Origin: Pseudomonadota bacterium
GTDB lineage: Bacteria; Desulfobacterota; Binatia; Binatales; Binataceae
Assembly: GCA_021325355.1 (NCBI GenBank)
Contig: JAJPHI010000019.1
Location: forward strand, 186,001 to 250,000
Direction: 5' to 3'
DNA length: 64,000 nucleotides
Position numbers and translations under genes: made by a program. Positions within the stretch are counted from its first letter, which is position 1. Every line of letters begins with the position of its first letter. Shown one piece after another: positions 1 to 9,083 of this stretch. The notes beneath the pieces were generated by a model that saw only the letters and a program-made list of their open reading frames with translations, ran no database searches and was not told where the DNA came from.

Positions 1-169
1 CGAGATAATGGATCTGATCGAGAGGGCTGCCGTCACTGTACGTGGCGCGCGCGAGATCGAACTCGGAAGGCACCCTTGCGCCTGCGGCCATAATTTTACC
101 CTTGCGAGCGCTTCCGGCCTGACGTCTTTCCCGGGCAGTCGGCCGAACCGCGGACGGTTTCCGCTTCAT
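1..169 (-). CDS. Unknown protein, N-terminal part only (runs off left edge)
   Basis: An open frame of 56 codons starts with ATG at 169 and reaches the window edge without a stop. An in-frame TAA lies six bases upstream of the ATG, so the start cannot be much further up. The first 25 residues are rich in Arg and Lys; from about residue 33 the protein looks more ordinary (VPSEFDLARATYSDGSPLDQ) and codons end mostly in G or C, as in neighbouring genes. It lies 52 bases downstream of the second chromate transporter gene, on the same strand. I do not recognise the family. A forward frame at 8-199 is the alternative, but it has less coding character. Confidence 0.45.
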   Translation of the reverse strand, partial: MKRKPSAVRPTARERRQAGSARKGKIMAAGARVPSEFDLARATYSDGSPLDQIHYL

Positions 170-221
170 CGCAGCTTATGCCTGGTCGCCCTTCATTAGA
201 AAGCTTTTTTTGGTCGCGCGC

Positions 222-773
222 TCACGCTATCCGGAGGGCAAACCATCCGATTGCCGCGGCAAGGAGGATAAGCAGCGCCGGATTGATGCGGCGGAGCAGG
301 AGCACGGCCGCCACCGAGGCGGTGATCGCGCTGGTGATCAGGTTGTGGCGCAGGGAGTGGTGAAAGTTGAGCGTCGCCACGGTACCGATCGCGTAAACCC
401 CGGAAAGCATCAGCCCCACCGTGATCGGCGCCATCCCGCGCTGGACGGCGTCGCGCCAGGGCGATTCGCGAAAATGATCCCAAATCCGGCCGGCGGCGAA
501 GGCCAGCGTACAGGACGGCAGATAGAACGCAATCAGCACCAGCAGCGCCCCCGCCACACCGCCGACTTTGAAACCGATCACCGCCACCATGTTCATGTTG
601 GGGCCCGGCGCGAGCTGGCCGAGACTGTAGAGGTCGGTGAACTGCTCGGCGGTCATCCAGTGATGGAGTGCGACCACCTCATGCTTCATTTGCGGCAGGA
701 CGGCAGTGCCGCCGCCGACCGCCAATAACGACAGCAGCGCGAAGACGTTGACGAGGCCAACGAGCCGCTTCAT
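222..773 (-). CDS. chrA: Chromate transporter, C-terminal-type CHR subunit
   Basis: A 183-residue integral membrane protein of the CHR (ChrA) family, expected to export chromate or a related oxyanion across the inner membrane. The N-terminal part has the family pattern GGGTAVLPQM, and residues around 53-60 read GQLAPGPNMN, the conserved CHR-domain PGP motif. Several hydrophobic segments follow, ending in a Leu/Ala-rich C-terminus. The start codon overlaps the stop of the upstream partner by four bases (ATGA), so the two halves are probably translated together. Short CHR proteins encoded in pairs are known. Family confidence is high; the substrate is inferred from the family. Confidence 0.88.
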   Translation of the reverse strand: MKRLVGLVNVFALLSLLAVGGGTAVLPQMKHEVVALHHWMTAEQFTDLYSLGQLAPGPNMNMVAVIGFKVGGVAGALLVLIAFYLPSCTLAFAAGRIWDHFRESPWRDAVQRGMAPITVGLMLSGVYAIGTVATLNFHHSLRHNLITSAITASVAAVLLLRRINPALLILLAAAIGWFALRIA

Positions 774-1429
774 GCTCCCCCCTCGATGCGCTCGGGCGGG
801 GCTTCCCGATGCTGCGCGGCGCGACGCGCGTGAAACGCCGCCTGCTTCGCATGGTATTCCGCGGCGGCCACGCGATCGGTCGGCCGATAGCTCCAGATCG
901 CGATCGGCGCAAGCACCACCAGCATCGGCACCAGTGAGACATGCCAGATACCGACCGGCACGAAGGCCGCGGCCACAATCAGCAAATCGGCTAACCGCTG
1001 CACCGCGCGCCTGCCAATCTGTAGCGACACCGCGAGAATCAAACCCACCGCTGCCGCTCCAACGCCGGCCAGCGCGGCCCCGACATCGGGATTGGCCCGC
1101 AGATGCGCATAAAGCACGCCCAGTACGAAAATCATCAGCGCCCCCGGGATGATCATGCCGAGCGCCGCCGCAATCGCCCCACCGACGCCTGCGAGCCGCG
1201 ATCCCACGATCACGGCGACGTTGGTCGAAATCAGTCCCGGGACGGTTTCGCCGATTTCGAGAGCGGCGATGAACTCATCGTCATCCAGCCAGTTAAGCCG
1301 CGAAACCAGGTGATCGCGCAGATAAGCAACCACGCCGCCGCCAAAACTGGTCGCCCCCATGTACAGGAACGCCCAGAAGAGTCTCCCCGGGGTGACCCCG
1401 TTCTCGCCCTCGTGGCTCATTCGCTCCAT
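770..1429 (-). CDS. chrA: Chromate transporter, N-terminal-type CHR subunit
   Basis: A 219-residue CHR-family membrane protein and first gene of the two-gene transporter. Near residue 28 it reads SFGGGVVAYL, and around residues 61-68 GETVPGLIST, the counterpart of the PGP motif in its partner. Hydrophobic segments cover roughly residues 80-165. The C-terminal 45 residues are polar and rich in Ala, Arg and His, a cytoplasmic tail not needed for the CHR fold. ATG at 1429 is used here; a second ATG at 1420 has GGAG just upstream and could be the true start. The gene diverges from the cytochrome c gene across about 225 bases. Confidence 0.88.
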   Translation of the reverse strand: MERMSHEGENGVTPGRLFWAFLYMGATSFGGGVVAYLRDHLVSRLNWLDDDEFIAALEIGETVPGLISTNVAVIVGSRLAGVGGAIAAALGMIIPGALMIFVLGVLYAHLRANPDVGAALAGVGAAAVGLILAVSLQIGRRAVQRLADLLIVAAAFVPVGIWHVSLVPMLVVLAPIAIWSYRPTDRVAAAEYHAKQAAFHARRAAQHREAPPERIEGGA

Positions 1430-1654
1430 TTGCCGGATTCAGTAAGCGCCGCAGGCCCGCCGGACCGTGCCCCCCTCACACTTTGTGTCTCGCCCTGATG
1501 TAAGTACCAATGTATGCGACGGCTTGTAATACTTGACAGCATCCGTCGCGTGCGTTACGAGCGAGATGCCCTCGCTGATGGGACAGGTCGGCCGGGGATG
1601 GAGAAACGGTAGGGGGATGCTACCAACAGATTGTTCGACGCAGGGGAGGAAATG

Positions 1655-2113
1655 ATGCGAAGGGATTTCGGCTTGCGGAAGCTGGCGTCCGTGATGGCGG
1701 TAAGCGGCGCGTTGGTTTGGGCGGCATCAGCGGGGGCGCAAACAATGGGCCCCGGTGGTGAGCTTATCACCGGCAAAGGGCTGTTCCGCGCACATTGTGC
1801 GCAGTGCCACGGGATGGACGGGAAAGGTGACGGACCGGTCGCGCCGGCGCTCAAAGTAAAGCCCGCCAACCTGACGTTGCTGGCTCAGAAAAACGGCGGC
1901 ACCTTCCCTGAACAGGAAGTGACTGACGCCATCAAGGGCACCTCGCAGATCAGGGCTCACGGGACGGGTATCGGCCAGTCCCCGATGCCCGTGTGGGGCC
2001 TCGAGTTCCGCTCGTCGACCAACTCGGGCGCGGGCGCTAACTTTACGCCGCAGGAGGTTGACCAGAAGATCCATCTCCTGGTCGATTACATCAAGACGAT
2101 CCAGGTTAAATAA
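1655..2113 (+). CDS. Periplasmic mono-haem c-type cytochrome
   Basis: A 152-residue exported cytochrome c that probably shuttles electrons in the periplasm. After a basic N-terminus (MRRDFGLRKL) comes a signal peptide ending near ASAGAQ. The single haem site is CAQCH, followed by GMDGKGDGPVAP, typical of class I cytochromes. A Met in the later SPMPVWG segment is a plausible distal haem ligand. Adjacent ATGs lie at 1652 and 1655; GGGGAGGA at 1643-1650 gives better spacing to 1655. A strong hairpin follows the gene, so it looks monocistronic. The redox partner cannot be told from the sequence. Confidence 0.85.
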   Translation: MRRDFGLRKLASVMAVSGALVWAASAGAQTMGPGGELITGKGLFRAHCAQCHGMDGKGDGPVAPALKVKPANLTLLAQKNGGTFPEQEVTDAIKGTSQIRAHGTGIGQSPMPVWGLEFRSSTNSGAGANFTPQEVDQKIHLLVDYIKTIQVK

Positions 2114-2132
2114 ATCCGTTTTCGCTCTGAAC

Positions 2133-2167
2133 GGCAGAGGATGCGAGAGTCTCGCTCCTCTGCCTTT
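2133..2167 (+). terminator. Rho-independent terminator after cytochrome c
   Basis: GGCAGAGGA at 2133-2141 pairs perfectly with TCCTCTGCC at 2156-2164, and the inner GCGA pairs with TCGC. A short TTT follows. It lies 20 bases after the cytochrome c stop codon. The U-tract is short, but stem strength and position fit a terminator. Confidence 0.75.
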
Positions 2168-2503
2168 ATGATTCCGTTGCCAGCTCGGCAACCGATCATC
2201 GTGCGCCGCGTCGCCGACGTTTGGTGCCTGATTATCGCCTAAGCGACCGGACGATTAATCTCCCAAGGCGATCGATCAATTTTCCCTTTCCCGTAAGCCC
2301 TCCTCGCGCCAGCGCCGAGCGTCGCAGCGGGCGCCTGGTCCGACCGGGACCGGCGGTTTTCCTCTTTGGTCCGAACGTTTTTCCACGATGAAAAATCGCG
2401 CCCGAATAACAAATACCGGTTGACAGCCGATTAGTTGAGGCGGATGCCCTTAGGCGTAAGTTTGGCGACGGCAAAGAAAACTCAAGCAAGGGAGCTCAGA
2501 CAC
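2168..2503. other. Intergenic region upstream of the glutathione transferase gene
   Basis: About 335 bases with no supported gene. The stretch 2270-2410 changes from GC-rich to AT-richer sequence. It contains TTGACA at 2420-2425, but no acceptable -10 element follows at 16-18 bases, so I do not call a promoter. The transferase promoter presumably lies here. Confidence 0.4.
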
Positions 2504-3133
2504 ATGATGAAGCTTTACGTTTTTCTGAGGTCGCCTCGCGCCTTCAACGTGATGGCCGTGGCGAACCATCTGGGTCTCGACTACGAGATCGAAGGGCTCA
2601 ACCCCGCCAAAGGGGAGCATCTGACACCGCAGTATGCCGCGATCAATCCCAACAAGCGCATCCCGACACTGGTCGAGGATGGTTTTATCGTCTGGGAGGC
2701 CAACGCGATCACCCAATACATGGCGTCAAAGAAGCCGGAGGCGGGACTGCTGCCGGCGGACCTCCGTCAGCGGGCGGACGTCGCGCGCTGGCAGTTCTGG
2801 TCCGCCTCGAGCTGGGAGAACGCCTGTGGTCTGATGGCTTTTGAACGAGTGGTCAAGAAGCTCCTTGGACTGGGCGATCCGGACCCGGCGCGAGTCAAGG
2901 AAGGCGAGGAACTGTTTCACAAGTATGCCCAGGTGCTGAACGATCATCTCAAGGGACGCGCCTGCCTCGTCGGCGATCGTCCGACTCTGGCGGATTTCGC
3001 GATCGCTCCATGGCTCAACTTCGCCGAACTCGGCAGCTTTCCAGTGGCGCCCTATGGTGAACTAAAACGCTGGCACGCCGCGTTTATGGCTTTGCCCGCG
3101 TGTCAGAAGGCGCTGTCCGCAGTCCCGCGATGA
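2504..3133 (+). CDS. Glutathione S-transferase family protein
   Basis: A 209-residue cytosolic protein with the two-domain GST layout. The N-terminal thioredoxin-like domain (about 1-80) reads MMKLYVFLRSPRAFNV, and the glutathione-binding pattern NPNKRIPTLVEDGFIVWEAN gives the cis-Pro and the Glu/Ala pair. The C-terminal helical domain contains the N-capping box GDRPTLADFAIAPWL. The residue after the first strand is Ser rather than Tyr, suggesting a theta- or phi-like class. The start at 2504 (ATGATG) is chosen because GGGAG lies about nine bases upstream; the open frame extends further up to 2435. The substrate is unknown and it stands alone. Confidence 0.88.
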   Translation: MMKLYVFLRSPRAFNVMAVANHLGLDYEIEGLNPAKGEHLTPQYAAINPNKRIPTLVEDGFIVWEANAITQYMASKKPEAGLLPADLRQRADVARWQFWSASSWENACGLMAFERVVKKLLGLGDPDPARVKEGEELFHKYAQVLNDHLKGRACLVGDRPTLADFAIAPWLNFAELGSFPVAPYGELKRWHAAFMALPACQKALSAVPR

Positions 3134-3145
3134 GCCGACTCTAGG

Positions 3146-3181
3146 CTCCGCGAGTCCGGATTCCCTGCTATAATCCCGCGT
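3146..3181 (+). promoter_or_regulatory. Probable sigma-70 extended -10 promoter for mfd
   Basis: A perfect TATAAT at 3169-3174 is preceded by TGC, giving an extended -10 element. The expected -35 region has no good match, which extended -10 promoters tolerate. It lies about 64 bases upstream of the mfd ATG, on the correct strand and between genes. Confidence 0.55.
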
Positions 3182-3237
3182 GACGTTGGGCGCGCCACCC
3201 TTCCGGCGGCGCGTCGGCGTCTATCTGTGCCTGTTAA

Positions 3238-6200
3238 ATGTCGGAACGGAGCATCAAAGAGGCTATCGGCGAGCTCGAAGCGCGAATCGCGCGGGGGCTT
3301 GAACGGCGTTTTCCGGTGATGGGTGTGAAGGGGGCGGCCAACGCGCTGATGCTGCGTGAGGCGGCACTGGCACTCAAGCGGCCGTTGATTGCGATTACGC
3401 CGCAGGCCAGCGAGGCCGAGACGCTGGCGGCCGAACTCGCTTTCTTCCTCGATCAGTCAGCCGAGGCCGACGCCGCCGCTCGCGCAGTGCATCTGCTGCC
3501 CGCATGGGATTTGCGTCCATTCGCGCAGCTCTCGCCGCCGAGCCATGTACAGGCCGCGCAACTCGCGGCCTACTACGCTCTGCTCCGCACAGCGAACCCG
3601 ATAATCGTGACGTCGGTCGAGACCCTGATGATGAAAACGCTGCCGCGCGCGGTGTTTGAAGCGTCGGTGATTCGCGTGACGCCGGCCGACGTCATCGATT
3701 TGGAGGCCCTGACTGATGCGCTGACCGGGATGGGTTATCAGCGCGTCCCGCTCACCGAAGAAGCCGGCGATTTCAGTATCCGCGGCGGTATCGTGGACGT
3801 CTTCTCGCCGCTTCATCACCATCCTGTCCGCCTCGAGCTCGAAGACGACATCGTCACTTCCATCCGGCACTTCGATGCGTCGAATCAGAAGTCGCTCGGC
3901 GAGCTTGCCGAAGCGACCATTATCCGGACCCGCTACGTACCGGCGGCCGCGCTGCGTGACAAGCGGCTGGTGGATCGGGTGGCGATGCGCTGCGCGGATA
4001 TCGGGATGGTGCGGAAGGAAGCCGCGGAGCTTATCGAGACGATCGAGAACGGGTTGCTCTTTCCGGGTGTCGAGTTGATTCTGCCGCTGCTTTATGAACA
4101 GGGGCTGCAGGCAGTCTTCGACTACCTGCCGGACAACGCCGTGGCCTGGCTGACCGATCCGGGACGCATCCTGGCCGAGGCGGAGCGTTATCACGAACGG
4201 ATCATCAGCGAAGCGGACGCCGCGCAGGCCAGACCCGTCTTTCATCCGGCGCCGTCAGCCTTTTACCTGACGGTCGAGGAGATCGAACGCGCGCTGTCCG
4301 CGCTGCTGGCGGTTGAGGCCGGCTCGCTGGTCACGCTCGTCGCCCCGCGCGAGGGATGGGCACCGCCCATCGAAGTCAAAACGCAACCGTGCCTGAAGCT
4401 CGGGTCGGCGGAGCTGGTCGGCAGTCGCGGCGCCCCGTCATTCGAGCCACTGGCACTCGAGCTCAGGGAGATTCAACGCGGGCAGGGACGCGCGCTGCTC
4501 GTGGTCGAAGGAGCGAATCAGGCGGCGCGCCTCAGGCGCCATCTGGAAGCCTACGATATCGAGGTCAACGTCGAGTGTCGGAGCTTTGCCGAGATGCTCG
4601 AGTTGCCGGACCATCGCCCGGTGATCATGGAGGGCGAAGTCGCGACCGGAACGGTGCTGCAGCAGGACGGGCTGTACATTTACGGCGAGGAAGACCTTTT
4701 TGGCGAACCGCGCGCCCATCGGCGGGTCCGCAAGACCGATCGCGGCGCGCTGCTGAATCTCGACGAACTCCGCCCCGACGACCTGGTGGTGCATCTGGAA
4801 CATGGCATCGGCCGGTTCCGCGGTCTCAGGCACATGAAGATCGCCGATATTGAGGGCGATTTTCTCAACCTCGAGTATGCCGGCAACGATACGATGTACG
4901 TGCCGGTCGAGCGGATCAATCTGGTGCAGCGCTATATCGGCGGCGACGGCGTCGAGCCGAAGCTCGATCGCTTGGGCAGCGGATCCTGGGATCGGGTCAA
5001 GACGCGGACCCGTCAGGCCGTGCTGGCAATGGCGTCGGAGCTGATCGAAATCTACGCCGCGCGTGAGGCGATGGAGGGTCACGCCTATCTCCATCCGGGC
5101 CGCGCCTACGACGAGTTCGCCGAACGTTTCGAGTTCGAGGAGACGCCGGATCAGCAGGCCGCCATCGACGAGGTTATCCGGGACATGGCGAAGCCCAAGC
5201 CGATGGACCGGCTGATCTGCGGAGACGCCGGCTTCGGCAAGACCGAAGTTGCCCTGCGCGCGGCCTTCATTGCCGTGATGGACGGACGGCAGGTGGCGGT
5301 GCTGACGCCGACCACGATTCTTGCCGAGCAGCATTGGAACAGCTTCCGCAATCGCTTCAGGGACTATCCGGTGCGGGTCGAGATGGTTTCGCGTTTTCGC
5401 ACGCCGAAGGAGAATCGGCGGGTGATCGAAGACGTGCGCAAGGGGCTGGTCGATATCGTCATCGGCACCCATCGCCTGCTGCAGTCGGACGTTGAATTCC
5501 CGAAGCTGGGCCTGCTGGTTATCGATGAAGAGCATCGCTTCGGCGTGGCCGACAAGGAGCGGATCAAGCGGATGCGGAAGCTCGTCGAGGTGTTGACGCT
5601 GACCGCAACGCCGATCCCGCGGACGCTGCACATGGCGATGCTGGGGATCCGCGATTTATCTGTCATCCAGACCCCGCCGCCCGATCGCCAGGTGATCCGC
5701 ACCTTCGTCGCGCATTTCGACGACGGCCTTATCCGCGACGTGGTGCTGCGGGAATTGAATCGCGGCGGCCAGGTGTTCTTCGTCCACAATCGCGTCGAGA
5801 ATATCGAGATCATGGCGCGCCATCTGGCCGGGCTCCTTCCGGAAGCGAAAGTCGCGATCGCGCATGGCCAGATGAAGGACACGGCGCTCGAAGAGGTGAT
5901 GCGGGAATTCATCGAAGGCCGCGTCAACCTGCTGGTCTGCACGGCGATTATCGAATCCGGCCTCGACATTCCGAACGCCAACACGATGATCATCAATCGC
6001 GCCGACCATTTCGGACTGGCGCAGCTTTATCAACTGCGCGGACGCGTCGGACGCTCAAAGCGGCGCGCCTACGCCTATCTGCTGATTCCGGGCGAGCATA
6101 TCATCACGCGCGACGCCAAGCGGCGCATCGAGGCGCTGCGCGAACTGGTCGAGGCCGAGACCGGCACCGGCTTCAAGCTCTCGATGAGGGACCTCGAGCA

Positions 6201-6816
6201 TCGCGGCGCCGGCAATCTGCTCGGCAAGGAACAGTCGGGGGAGATTGCGGCGGTGGGCTTTGAGCTTTACGCCGAGATGATGGAGCAGGCGATTCATGAG
6301 CTGCGCGGCGAACCGCTGCGCCCGGATTTCGAACCGGAGTTGCGACTGGGCATCCCGGCTTATCTGCCGGAGGCCTTCGTGCCGGATGAAAACGAGCGGC
6401 TGGTGCTCTACCGTCGGCTGGCGCGCGCCTCATCCGCTGCCGATCTTGCCGAAATCAAGGACGAGCTGCGCGACCGTTTTGGTCCGGTGCCGACCCTGGT
6501 CGATAATCTGATCGCGGCGATGAACCTGCGTCGCCGCATGAAGGAACTGCTGATCATGAGCGCGCTGCTCAAGGGCAGCGAACTCGAGATCAAGTTCCAT
6601 CACGAGGCGCCGGTTGAGGTCGATAAGCTCGTCGCGCTGGTCAACGCCAATCGCTCATCGATGCGCCTTACTCCTTCGTACCAGGTGTACGTCCGGCTCC
6701 CCGACGCCTCCCACGAGCAGATTTTCGCCCATCTGGAGAGCGTATTGCAGGCGCTGGCAGCGTGTGAAAAGTTGGAACAACCGGTCGAGGATCACGCGGG
6801 ACAACTGACCCATTAG
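3238..6816 (+). CDS. mfd: Transcription-repair coupling factor Mfd
   Basis: A 1192-residue ATP-dependent translocase that removes RNA polymerase stalled at DNA lesions and recruits UvrA. The N-terminal third has the UvrB-like repair module. The RNA-polymerase-interacting domain lies around residues 505-575 (LDELRPDDLVVHLEHGIGRF). The RecG-like motor follows: Walker A GDAGFGKTEVA near 662, DEEH box (IDEEHRFGV) near 763, the TATPIPRTLHMA motif, and QLRGRVGRSKRRAYAYLL in helicase motif VI. The C-terminal TRCF domain (about 1040-1140) is complete. Length matches the family. The adjoining uvrA supplies its repair partner. No clear Shine-Dalgarno precedes the ATG. Confidence 0.98.
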   Translation: MSERSIKEAIGELEARIARGLERRFPVMGVKGAANALMLREAALALKRPLIAITPQASEAETLAAELAFFLDQSAEADAAARAVHLLPAWDLRPFAQLSPPSHVQAAQLAAYYALLRTANPIIVTSVETLMMKTLPRAVFEASVIRVTPADVIDLEALTDALTGMGYQRVPLTEEAGDFSIRGGIVDVFSPLHHHPVRLELEDDIVTSIRHFDASNQKSLGELAEATIIRTRYVPAAALRDKRLVDRVAMRCADIGMVRKEAAELIETIENGLLFPGVELILPLLYEQGLQAVFDYLPDNAVAWLTDPGRILAEAERYHERIISEADAAQARPVFHPAPSAFYLTVEEIERALSALLAVEAGSLVTLVAPREGWAPPIEVKTQPCLKLGSAELVGSRGAPSFEPLALELREIQRGQGRALLVVEGANQAARLRRHLEAYDIEVNVECRSFAEMLELPDHRPVIMEGEVATGTVLQQDGLYIYGEEDLFGEPRAHRRVRKTDRGALLNLDELRPDDLVVHLEHGIGRFRGLRHMKIADIEGDFLNLEYAGNDTMYVPVERINLVQRYIGGDGVEPKLDRLGSGSWDRVKTRTRQAVLAMASELIEIYAAREAMEGHAYLHPGRAYDEFAERFEFEETPDQQAAIDEVIRDMAKPKPMDRLICGDAGFGKTEVALRAAFIAVMDGRQVAVLTPTTILAEQHWNSFRNRFRDYPVRVEMVSRFRTPKENRRVIEDVRKGLVDIVIGTHRLLQSDVEFPKLGLLVIDEEHRFGVADKERIKRMRKLVEVLTLTATPIPRTLHMAMLGIRDLSVIQTPPPDRQVIRTFVAHFDDGLIRDVVLRELNRGGQVFFVHNRVENIEIMARHLAGLLPEAKVAIAHGQMKDTALEEVMREFIEGRVNLLVCTAIIESGLDIPNANTMIINRADHFGLAQLYQLRGRVGRSKRRAYAYLLIPGEHIITRDAKRRIEALRELVEAETGTGFKLSMRDLEHRGAGNLLGKEQSGEIAAVGFELYAEMMEQAIHELRGEPLRPDFEPELRLGIPAYLPEAFVPDENERLVLYRRLARASSAADLAEIKDELRDRFGPVPTLVDNLIAAMNLRRRMKELLIMSALLKGSELEIKFHHEAPVEVDKLVALVNANRSSMRLTPSYQVYVRLPDASHEQIFAHLESVLQALAACEKLEQPVEDHAGQLTH

Positions 6817-6910
6817 AAAGGCGAGGGACAAATTCCGGTCTGGTGAACCGCTTCGCGAACTTCCGCGACCTGGCTCGCGCCGCTCGCCGGCTCAAAGTGA
6901 CAGAGGGGCT

Positions 6911-8005
6911 ATGGAGAGGTTTGTAAGCTGGCTCGGAGGGACCGCGCTAGGGTTGATCGTGGTCGTGGGTGGATGCTCGAGCAACGGCCTGCATCTGCCT
7001 TTCGGAAATTCCTCTTCTGCGACCTCGAAGACCGCGCCGCGGGTGGCGACGGGCACAGCCGCCGACATTGCCGCGGCGGTGCCCTACACGCCGCCGCCAC
7101 CCCCTCCGGTGGATGGTGCGGTGATCGACAGCGTGGTGGCGAGCGTTGATGGCACACCGGTCACCTCGCAGGATGTGGCGAGCTTCTCAACCAAGGATCC
7201 AACCGACAACAGCCCTGACGACGCGAGCTCGGATGACCCCAACGCCAAACTGAAGGCGATCATCGGCCAACAGCTCATGGCCAGCGAAGCGGAGAAATAC
7301 GCCAGCGTGGTTTCCGAGACCGACGTGGATCACTACATCGAGAATCTCGAACAGCGCAATCAGATAACCGACGAACAACTGCGCGCGCAACTGCAGGCGC
7401 AGAATGTCAGTTACGCGAGCTTCCGGCAGAGGGTCCGCCGACAGCTCGAGGCGATGGCGGCGTTCCAGAAGGAGGTCCGTGATAAAATCGTCGTCTCCGA
7501 TGCGGATATCGAGCAGTTCTACAAGGACCACGCCGACGAATTCACGGTTACTGACGAGAAGTACCAGCTCGCGCAGGTGCTGATCGCCGTGCCGCCGAAC
7601 GCGCCGCCGCAGACCGTCGCGACCGCCCGCGCGCGCGCCGAGGACGTGCAGAAACAGGCGGCCGCCGGCGCTGACTTTGCCGACCTCGCGCGGCGCTATT
7701 CCGATGATGATTCCAAGGACAAAGGCGGCGAGTTGGGCGTCTTCAGCCCGAATGATCTGAACGACAATATTCTCGCCGGCATCAAGAATCTCAAACCCGG
7801 CGAGGTCTCGAAGGTAATCCGCACCAAGTACGGCTTCCATATCCTCAAAGTCGAGGCGCATCAGGTGCCGGGACGGACGCCGCTGGCGGAGGTCAAGTCC
7901 ACGATCCGCGAAAGAATCCAGTTTGAACGTTCGAAGAGCGACCTGCAGCAGTGGGTGGATCAGGACCTGGTCAAGAGTCATTACGTTGAGACGAACCCGG
8001 AGTAG
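6911..8005 (+). CDS. SurA/PpiC-type peptidyl-prolyl isomerase lipoprotein
   Basis: A 364-residue envelope chaperone/isomerase. The N-terminus is a lipoprotein signal with lipobox VVGGC (Cys22), followed by a Pro-rich linker (PYTPPPPPPVDG near 58-70). A SurA-like N-terminal helical domain spans about 75-195. One parvulin (PpiC) rotamase domain runs from about 210 to 305, with FADLARRYSDD, GGELGVF and TKYGFHILKVE. E. coli SurA is soluble with two parvulin domains; this one is a membrane-anchored single-domain version. It sits between mfd and pdxA, echoing the surA-pdxA order of gammaproteobacteria. The likely job is folding of outer-membrane proteins. Confidence 0.9.
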   Translation: MERFVSWLGGTALGLIVVVGGCSSNGLHLPFGNSSSATSKTAPRVATGTAADIAAAVPYTPPPPPPVDGAVIDSVVASVDGTPVTSQDVASFSTKDPTDNSPDDASSDDPNAKLKAIIGQQLMASEAEKYASVVSETDVDHYIENLEQRNQITDEQLRAQLQAQNVSYASFRQRVRRQLEAMAAFQKEVRDKIVVSDADIEQFYKDHADEFTVTDEKYQLAQVLIAVPPNAPPQTVATARARAEDVQKQAAAGADFADLARRYSDDDSKDKGGELGVFSPNDLNDNILAGIKNLKPGEVSKVIRTKYGFHILKVEAHQVPGRTPLAEVKSTIRERIQFERSKSDLQQWVDQDLVKSHYVETNPE

Positions 8006-8014
8006 GATACGGGA

Positions 8015-9079
8015 ATGAGACGCCAACCCCGCACGCCCCTGCTGGCGATAACCATGGGGGACCCGGCCGGGATTGGTCGCGAAATAATCCTGCGCGCCGC
8101 GGCGGCGCTGGCCCGCAAACGCGCGGCGCCGCGCCTCATCGTGATTGGCGACTGCGCGGCGATGCGCGATGAGTATCAAAGGATCGGGATCGACACCCCG
8201 GAACCTCGTCCGTGGTCATCGGAACTCGCCGCCGAGCGAACCATCCTTCCGGTCATCAACGTGGGCAAGTTGCCTGCCGAAGCCTATCAACCGGGGCGGC
8301 CGACGGTCGCGGGCGGCGACGCCGCGTATCGTTACATCCTGGAGGGCGCCCGGATGGCACTCGAGGGACGCGTCGACGCGCTGGTGACCGCGCCCATCAA
8401 TAAGGAATGGCTAAACCGCGCGGGGCATCATTTCCCAGGCCATTCGGAGTTGCTGGCCGAGATGGCCGGCATGCGGAAGTGGCGGATGATGTTCGCCGGA
8501 CGGCAATTGCGGGTGGCGCTCACGACGGTCCACGCCGGTTTGAAGGATGCCATCGGCCAACTGTCGGTCGAGCGGGTGTTCGAGACGATTCTGCTCCTCA
8601 ACCATCACCTGCAGCGTCACGACGGTCTGGCGCGGCCGCGCATCGGGGTGCTCGGCCTCAACCCGCATGCGGGCGAAAACGGCTTGTTTGGCGATGACGA
8701 GCAGCGGGTGATCAAACCCGCCCTGCGCGAAGCGCAGCGTGCCGGAATCGAAGCCTTCGGACCGCTGGCGCCGGATACCGCCTTCGTTCGCCGCGAAGGC
8801 AGATTCGGCTTTGACGGCGCCGTGGCAATGTATCACGATCAGGGATTGATTCCGCTCAAAACCATCGATTTTGACTGTGCGGTGAACATCACGCTGGGAT
8901 TGCCCTTTATCCGTACTTCGCCCGATCACGGGACGGCTTATGATCTGGCGGGACTCGGCGTGGCCAGCGCAACGAGCATGATCGCCGCGATTTCCTACGC
9001 GGCGGCCGCGGTGCGCAAGGCCCGGGCGCTGTCCCGCGGCGCGTATCCCTCCACCGGCGCGATTCACGCGGCAGGCTAG
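8015..9079 (+). CDS. pdxA: 4-hydroxythreonine-4-phosphate dehydrogenase PdxA
   Basis: A 354-residue NAD-dependent dehydrogenase of DXP-dependent vitamin B6 synthesis, acting on 4-phosphohydroxy-L-threonine. Family landmarks are [13 protein letters not shown] at the N-terminus and the three metal-binding His contexts: FPGHSELL near 144, [12 protein letters not shown] near 273 and [13 protein letters not shown] near 304. Length is slightly above the usual 330. It starts nine bases after the SurA-like gene and ends four bases before uvrA, so the three are probably co-transcribed. No pdxJ is visible in the window. Confidence 0.96.
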   Translation: MRRQPRTPLLAITMGDPAGIGREIILRAAAALARKRAAPRLIVIGDCAAMRDEYQRIGIDTPEPRPWSSELAAERTILPVINVGKLPAEAYQPGRPTVAGGDAAYRYILEGARMALEGRVDALVTAPINKEWLNRAGHHFPGHSELLAEMAGMRKWRMMFAGRQLRVALTTVHAGLKDAIGQLSVERVFETILLLNHHLQRHDGLARPRIGVLGLNPHAGENGLFGDDEQRVIKPALREAQRAGIEAFGPLAPDTAFVRREGRFGFDGAVAMYHDQGLIPLKTIDFDCAVNITLGLPFIRTSPDHGTAYDLAGLGVASATSMIAAISYAAAAVRKARALSRGAYPSTGAIHAAG

Positions 9080-9083
9080 AGCG

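Noticed and set aside
1533-1560. TTGACA with TTACGA 16 bases on, upstream of cytochrome c
   Set aside because: The -10 is poor; it is a possible but unsupported promoter.
2420-2425. TTGACA upstream of the glutathione transferase gene
   Set aside because: No usable -10 element at 16-18 bases; GATGCC is found instead.
4438-5631. Reverse open frame of 397 codons
   Set aside because: It is antisense to the Mfd motor domain.
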